Of a stretch of 47,974 nt of DNA, positions 44,555 to 47,974 are shown piece by piece (the first letter of the stretch is position 1; every line of letters begins with the position of its first letter). The position numbers and the translations under genes are program-made. The DNA lies in IMG/VR virus record IMGVR_UViG_3300047673_000348, positions 1-47,974 of that record, one strand, 5' to 3'. The notes under the pieces were generated by a model, which did not search any database, was not told the origin of the DNA, and saw only the letters and a list, made by a program, of their open reading frames with translations. The stretch comes from a virus.

Positions 44555-45982
44555 GTGGAGCGCTCCGAGCTGCAGTGGTTGACTCATCTGATCTCCTGCC
44601 ACGACAAGGAGCTGAACGAGCTCAAGCGCCTGAACTCGTACTACGAGGGCTCTCAGCCGCTGTCGTACATGGCGCCCGAGCTTCAGGTCGAGTTGCAGGA
44701 GACGGTGCGGCAGGTGGTCATCAACTGGCCGCGCCTGATCGTCGACAGCATCGAGGAGCGCCTTGACGTCGAGGGCTTCCGTTTCCCCGGCGTGGCGGAT
44801 GCGGATGACGAGCTGTGGCGGATCTGGCAGGCCAATGACATGGACGAGCAGTCGCAGATGGGGCATCTGGATGCCCTGGCGATGCGGCGCTCGTACATCG
44901 TGGTGGGCGCGAACGAGGATGACGACTCGACTCCTCTGATCACCGTCGAGAGCGCCCTGGACATGTTCGCGGAGTTCGATCCTCGGACGCGTCGGGTGGC
45001 TGCGGCGGTGAAGCGCTGGCAGGAGGACGGTGAGGGTGACCGGAAGGTCGATCACGCGACGCTGTATCTGCCGGATGTCACGGTGTGGTGGGTGAAGGAG
45101 TCCGGCCATTGGGTCGAGGACCCGGAGTATCCGCGGGATGAGCACGAGACGGGGGAGGTTCTCGTCGAGGTGCTGCCGAACCGCCCGCGCCTGAAGTGCC
45201 CGGGCGGCGTGTCGGAGTTGCAGGACGTGATCCCGCTGTCCGACGCGGCCTGCAAGATCGCCACGGACATGATGGTGTCCGCCGAGTATCACGCGACACC
45301 GCGGCGTGTGGCGTTCGGGTTCGGCGAGGAGGACTTCGTCGACGAGTCCGGGCGGCGGGTGTCGGCGTTCAGTCGGATCATCGGCCGGATGTGGGCGACG
45401 GAGCGCTCCAAGCAGGATGGCGCGGATGTCGTCCAGTTCCCGGAGGCGTCGCTCAGCAACTTCCACAACACGCTGAATCAGCTCGCCCAGCTCGTCAGTT
45501 CCCTGTCCGGCCTCCCGCCGCAGTTCCTCGGCTACTCGACCCAGAACCCGGCATCGGCCGACGCTATCCGTTCCAGCGAGACGCGGCTGGTGAAGCGCGC
45601 GGAGCGCAAGCAGCGGGCATGGGGCGGCTCGTGGGAGCGCGTCATGCGGCTGGTCCTGCGCGTCAAGGACGGCGAGTGGGATCCGGCGGCCCGGTCGCTG
45701 GAGACGATCTGGCGGGACGCTTCGACCCCGACCGTGGCGCAGGTCGCGGACGCTTCGGTGAAGAAGTTCCAGGCGAAGATCGTGCCTCTCCGGCAGACGC
45801 GCGAGGACCTGCGGTACACGCAGGCGCAGATCGAGCGCATGGAGGAAGAGGACGAGGCCGCAGCCCAGGACGCCATGCAGCGCATCATGGCCGGCGACCT
45901 GTCCGCACTAGAGGCCGGCCCGAAGCCTCCGCCCGATCCCGTCATGCCTGAGGCTGACCCCGAACCCGCGGAGGTGGCCTGA
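44555..45982 (+). CDS. Phage portal protein, SPP1 gp6-like (475 aa)
   Basis: The dodecameric vertex ring through which DNA enters. Typical segments are LKRLNSYYEGSQPLSYMAPE at the start, RLIVDSIEERLDVEGFRF, LSGLPPQFLGYSTQNPASAD and AIRSSETRLVKRAERKQ in the C-terminal half, then an acidic tail. Order terS-terL-portal-MuF is the standard head module. GTG 44555 is preferred because AGGGGG lies 5 nt before it; GTG 44549 is possible. The last codon overlaps the MuF start (TGATGG). Confidence 0.9.
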   Translation: MERSELQWLTHLISCHDKELNELKRLNSYYEGSQPLSYMAPELQVELQETVRQVVINWPRLIVDSIEERLDVEGFRFPGVADADDELWRIWQANDMDEQSQMGHLDALAMRRSYIVVGANEDDDSTPLITVESALDMFAEFDPRTRRVAAAVKRWQEDGEGDRKVDHATLYLPDVTVWWVKESGHWVEDPEYPRDEHETGEVLVEVLPNRPRLKCPGGVSELQDVIPLSDAACKIATDMMVSAEYHATPRRVAFGFGEEDFVDESGRRVSAFSRIIGRMWATERSKQDGADVVQFPEASLSNFHNTLNQLAQLVSSLSGLPPQFLGYSTQNPASADAIRSSETRLVKRAERKQRAWGGSWERVMRLVLRVKDGEWDPAARSLETIWRDASTPTVAQVADASVKKFQAKIVPLRQTREDLRYTQAQIERMEEEDEAAAQDAMQRIMAGDLSALEAGPKPPPDPVMPEADPEPAEVA

Positions 45983-47961
45983 TGGCCACGGGGTCGGTGC
46001 GGGATCTGTCGGCCGAGGAGCTCGCGAATGCCTTCTATGTGGCTCAGCAGTCGCATGCCCGCCGGGTGACGGACCGGGTTCAGCAGTTGTGGCGGGAGAT
46101 CGACCGTCGCGATCTGAGCCGGTCGTGGGCCATCTACATCGGCCCGGAGGTGGTCCGGACCGTAACCGCTGGCCAGTTGGCTACGGCGGCAGCGGCGGAC
46201 GCCTACGTCGAGTCCATCATCGCGGCACGGGGCCTGAGTTCAGATCCCGCGGGCCGTGTCCGTCCAGAGGCTTTCGCTGGGCTTGCCGCTGATGGTCGGT
46301 CGCTGGACACGCTGCTGGATCTGCCGCTCATCACCTCGAAGACGGCCATCGCGGCAGGCGTCGATGAGGTCGAGGCGATGATGACGGGCCTGCAGCAGTT
46401 GCTGCGCATGGCGGCGTCGGAGGTCACGGATGCCGGGAGGGCGGCCACTGGGGTGTCGATCGCGGGGAACCGCACGATCAACGGCTACATCCGGGTGGTC
46501 AATCCGCCCGCGTGCAGTCGGTGCATCATCCTCGCCGGGCGGGAGTACGGCTGGAATACAGGATTTCAACGGCATCCGCGCTGCTTCCCGGCCGGAGTGG
46601 TGGTGTCGGGGCCTAGGTCACAGGCGGCCACGCGGCGGTGGTTCCAAGGGGAACTCATTGTCCTCTCTACCGCGAGCGGCCAGAACCTCGCCCTGACCGG
46701 AAATCACCCGGTACTGACAAGTCGCGGGTGGGTTCCGGCGAACCTCATCCAGGAAGGCGACGAGGTAGTCCGCAGCACCCGCCCCGAGGGCGCTACGCCC
46801 CTCGTAGTCCCAGATCATTACGAGATGCCATCCCTCATCGAGGACGTATGGGGTGCGCTCAGCGTGCACGGTCTTGACCGCATGCCAACCGCCACCGAGG
46901 ACTTCCACGGCGACGGGCAGCAAGGCGAGGTCGACGTTGTATACGCCGATCGCGCGCTGGCGAGTGGCAATCTGGCCACGGTCGGCAAGAAGTTGGTGCA
47001 ACTCGGCCTCGCCGGAGGACTGGGCTTGACCGGCCAGTTCGATGCCGAGCGCGCGTCGATGCTTTTGAATCTGTGGGACGCGACGCAATCGGGCGGCCCG
47101 GTTGGCGGCGGCGGCCTGGGTCTTGCGCTCGCCAGCGCTCAACTTGGCCGCCCTGACAACGCCAGCTTCACTGGCGTCACGCCGCTGTACTCCGGCTTCC
47201 GCGAGGCGGCGCGCGATGACATTTCGGGACACCCCGTACTGCTTGCCGAGCGCGAACTCGCTGGCTCCATTGAGGTAGGCGGACGCGATTTCACTGATGG
47301 GGAGATCGCGGGTCTTCCGCGATGGGATGCCCCGGGAGACTCGTTCTCGGTGGAAACGCGTGACGGATATGCCCGCCAAGGTCGCGATCTCCTGGATCGG
47401 CTTTCCGGACAGGTAGAGCTCGATCGCGTAGTCGAGCTTCGCCGGGGCGAGTGGAGAGGGCACGTTTACAGCCTCACTTCGGTCGAGGGGTGGCACGTTG
47501 CGAACAGTCTCATTGTATCAAACTGTGACTGCACGCATATGCCCGCAAAGCTGATCGCCCGCGACCGTCACATCCCCGGCGCGTTCGATCCGCAGGCCTA
47601 CTTCAAGGGCCTGTCCCGCGCCGAGCAGGACCGCATCTTCACCCAGGCCGGCGCGAACGCGATCCGGGATGGCGCGGACATGAACTCTGTCGTCAACGCC
47701 CGGCGCGGCATGTACACCGCGGCCGACGGCTACGGCGGTCGACTGCGCGCCACCTACGAGGGCACCACCCGCCGCGGCCTGTACTTCCAGATGGAGCGGT
47801 CTCGCGCCTATCGGGCGGGCACGGCTTCGCCCCGGTACCCCAGGCGTTTCCAACTCTCCTCGCCGCGCCTTCTGCCCGAGCAGATTTACCGGCTCGCCGG
47901 TAGCCGTGACGAGGCCATCAGTTTGCTTCGCCAGTACGGCTATCTGGGCTGGAGCGTCTGA
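45982..47961 (+). CDS. MuF-type minor head protein interrupted by an intein (659 aa precursor)
   Basis: Exteins: residues 1-200 are the helical N-terminal head-morphogenesis part, ending INGYIRVVNPPACSRCIILA and FQRHPR, and 515-659 continue CDCTHMPAKLIARDRHIPG and so on. Together they rebuild the MuF metal motif CxxC ... HPxCDC, with 345 aa, normal for the family. Residues 201-514 are an intein inserted exactly before the CDC Cys. It begins at Cys201 (CFPAGVVVSG), has the TxxH block TGNHPVLTSRGWVPA, and ends HVYSLTSVEGWHVANSLIVS-N514 followed by Cys515. The precursor must splice to give a working head protein. Confidence 0.88.
   Translation: MATGSVRDLSAEELANAFYVAQQSHARRVTDRVQQLWREIDRRDLSRSWAIYIGPEVVRTVTAGQLATAAAADAYVESIIAARGLSSDPAGRVRPEAFAGLAADGRSLDTLLDLPLITSKTAIAAGVDEVEAMMTGLQQLLRMAASEVTDAGRAATGVSIAGNRTINGYIRVVNPPACSRCIILAGREYGWNTGFQRHPRCFPAGVVVSGPRSQAATRRWFQGELIVLSTASGQNLALTGNHPVLTSRGWVPANLIQEGDEVVRSTRPEGATPLVVPDHYEMPSLIEDVWGALSVHGLDRMPTATEDFHGDGQQGEVDVVYADRALASGNLATVGKKLVQLGLAGGLGLTGQFDAERASMLLNLWDATQSGGPVGGGGLGLALASAQLGRPDNASFTGVTPLYSGFREAARDDISGHPVLLAERELAGSIEVGGRDFTDGEIAGLPRWDAPGDSFSVETRDGYARQGRDLLDRLSGQVELDRVVELRRGEWRGHVYSLTSVEGWHVANSLIVSNCDCTHMPAKLIARDRHIPGAFDPQAYFKGLSRAEQDRIFTQAGANAIRDGADMNSVVNARRGMYTAADGYGGRLRATYEGTTRRGLYFQMERSRAYRAGTASPRYPRRFQLSSPRLLPEQIYRLAGSRDEAISLLRQYGYLGWSV
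46618..47463 (-). CDS. Antisense homing endonuclease candidate inside the intein, Vsr/EDxHD-like (281 aa)
   Basis: Encoded opposite the intein in exact codon register (each codon is the reverse complement of a sense codon). Two helix-turn-helix units lie at about 10-45 (IELYLSGKPIQEIATLAGIS) and 55-92 (EIASAYLNGASEFALGKQYG). They are followed by a Vsr/DUF559-like nuclease core: E154 in SSGEAELHQLLADRG, D178 in VYNVDLAL, E187 in VAVEVLGGG, W193-H194, and DEGWHLVMIWDYEG (about 209-222). GTG 47463 is favoured because GTGAGG lies 8 nt upstream; GTG 47496 would extend it by 11 residues. The TGA (46618-46620) falls inside the intein N-domain. Length alone means little in GC-rich DNA; the ordered HTH-HTH-nuclease pattern is the evidence. 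Confidence 0.72.
   Translation of the reverse strand: MPSPLAPAKLDYAIELYLSGKPIQEIATLAGISVTRFHRERVSRGIPSRKTRDLPISEIASAYLNGASEFALGKQYGVSRNVIARRLAEAGVQRRDASEAGVVRAAKLSAGERKTQAAAANRAARLRRVPQIQKHRRALGIELAGQAQSSGEAELHQLLADRGQIATRQRAIGVYNVDLALLPVAVEVLGGGWHAVKTVHAERTPYVLDEGWHLVMIWDYEGRSALGAGAADYLVAFLDEVRRNPPATCQYRVISGQGEVLAARGREDNEFPLEPPPRGRL
47512..47517 (-). promoter_or_regulatory. Candidate -10 (TACAAT) for the antisense endonuclease
   Basis: On the minus strand TGATACAAT gives a consensus-like -10, formed by the rare A/T-ending sense codons ATT-GTA-TCA (Ile-Val-Ser) of the intein C-terminal splice block. Transcription would begin near 47505, about 42 nt ahead of the GTG at 47463. The -35 side is weak. 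Confidence 0.5.
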
Positions 47962-47974
47962 GTCTCACTCTTGG

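Larger units (their letters stand above)
46582..47523 (+). mobile_element. Intein in the MuF gene (314 aa)
   Basis: N-splicing domain: Cys1, block B with T-G-N-H, and GWVPANLIQEGDEVV; C-splicing domain: GHVYSLTSVEGWHVANSLIV then Ser-Asn and +1 Cys. The penultimate residue is Ser, not the usual His, as occurs in some intein-like domains. No sense-strand LAGLIDADG or HNH motif exists in the central 200 residues; instead that DNA encodes an endonuclease-like protein on the opposite strand. The insertion point, the conserved MuF metal site, is a typical intein target. Confidence 0.82.

Noticed and set aside
44306-45466. Minus-strand open frame of 386 codons opposite terL/portal
   Set aside because: His/Arg/Pro-rich shadow reading of two well-recognised structural genes.

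Overview
The window is high-GC actinobacterial DNA, with strong G/C preference at third codon positions, frequent GTG starts and chains of ATGA/GTGA stop-start overlaps. The gene content fits an element that replicates in Streptomyces or a close relative. It carries phage packaging and particle genes (small and large terminase, SPP1-type portal, MuF-type minor head protein, lectin-like and pectate-lyase-like tail proteins), a lambda-like replication pair (initiator with internal iterons followed by a DnaB-type helicase), and a Streptomyces-plasmid transfer set (a TraB/FtsK-type double-stranded DNA translocase with SpdB2-like and small spd-like membrane genes). The best overall reading is a temperate phage or phage-plasmid with its own conjugal spread functions. 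I see no integrase, partition genes, tRNA or CRISPR array. The capsid and most tail genes presumably lie past the right end.

Layout. 0.1-3.7 kb: HNH protein, replication initiator with embedded iterons (candidate origin), DnaB-type helicase. 3.7-13.3 kb: early accessory genes, many tiny and translationally coupled, including a LuxR-type HTH protein, a solitary beta-class DNA methyltransferase and XRE-like proteins. 13.3-14.9 kb: a membrane glycosyltransferase of the hyaluronan/chitin synthase type. 14.9-20.9 kb: mostly minus-strand short units separated by strong hairpins, including a winged-helix protein, a PP2C-like phosphatase and an HTH gene with its own promoter. 21.1-27.3 kb: the spd-like/traB transfer operon, followed by a 268-bp non-coding repeat region that is a candidate cis-acting transfer locus or operator array. 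27.6-33.4 kb: small accessory genes, several duplicated. 33.5-35.3 kb: GIY-YIG-type protein, a strong promoter running straight into a terminator, an HTH gene, a DUF305-like gene and small membrane genes. 35.3-39.7 kb: tail fibre/spike genes. 40.1-42.3 kb: regulator, packaging-type HNH and a second HNH. 42.3-48.0 kb: probable cos/pac region, terS, terL, portal and MuF.

The most striking feature is in the MuF gene. It is interrupted by a 314-residue intein at the conserved HPxC-DC metal-binding motif. The DNA between the intein splicing blocks also encodes, on the OPPOSITE strand and in exact codon register, a plausible homing endonuclease: two helix-turn-helix units and a Vsr/EDxHD-like nuclease core. 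A consensus-like -10 element for the antisense gene lies inside the codons of the intein's C-terminal splice junction. The intein would therefore keep splicing function in one reading direction and homing function in the other, a layout I do not recognise as a standard intein architecture.
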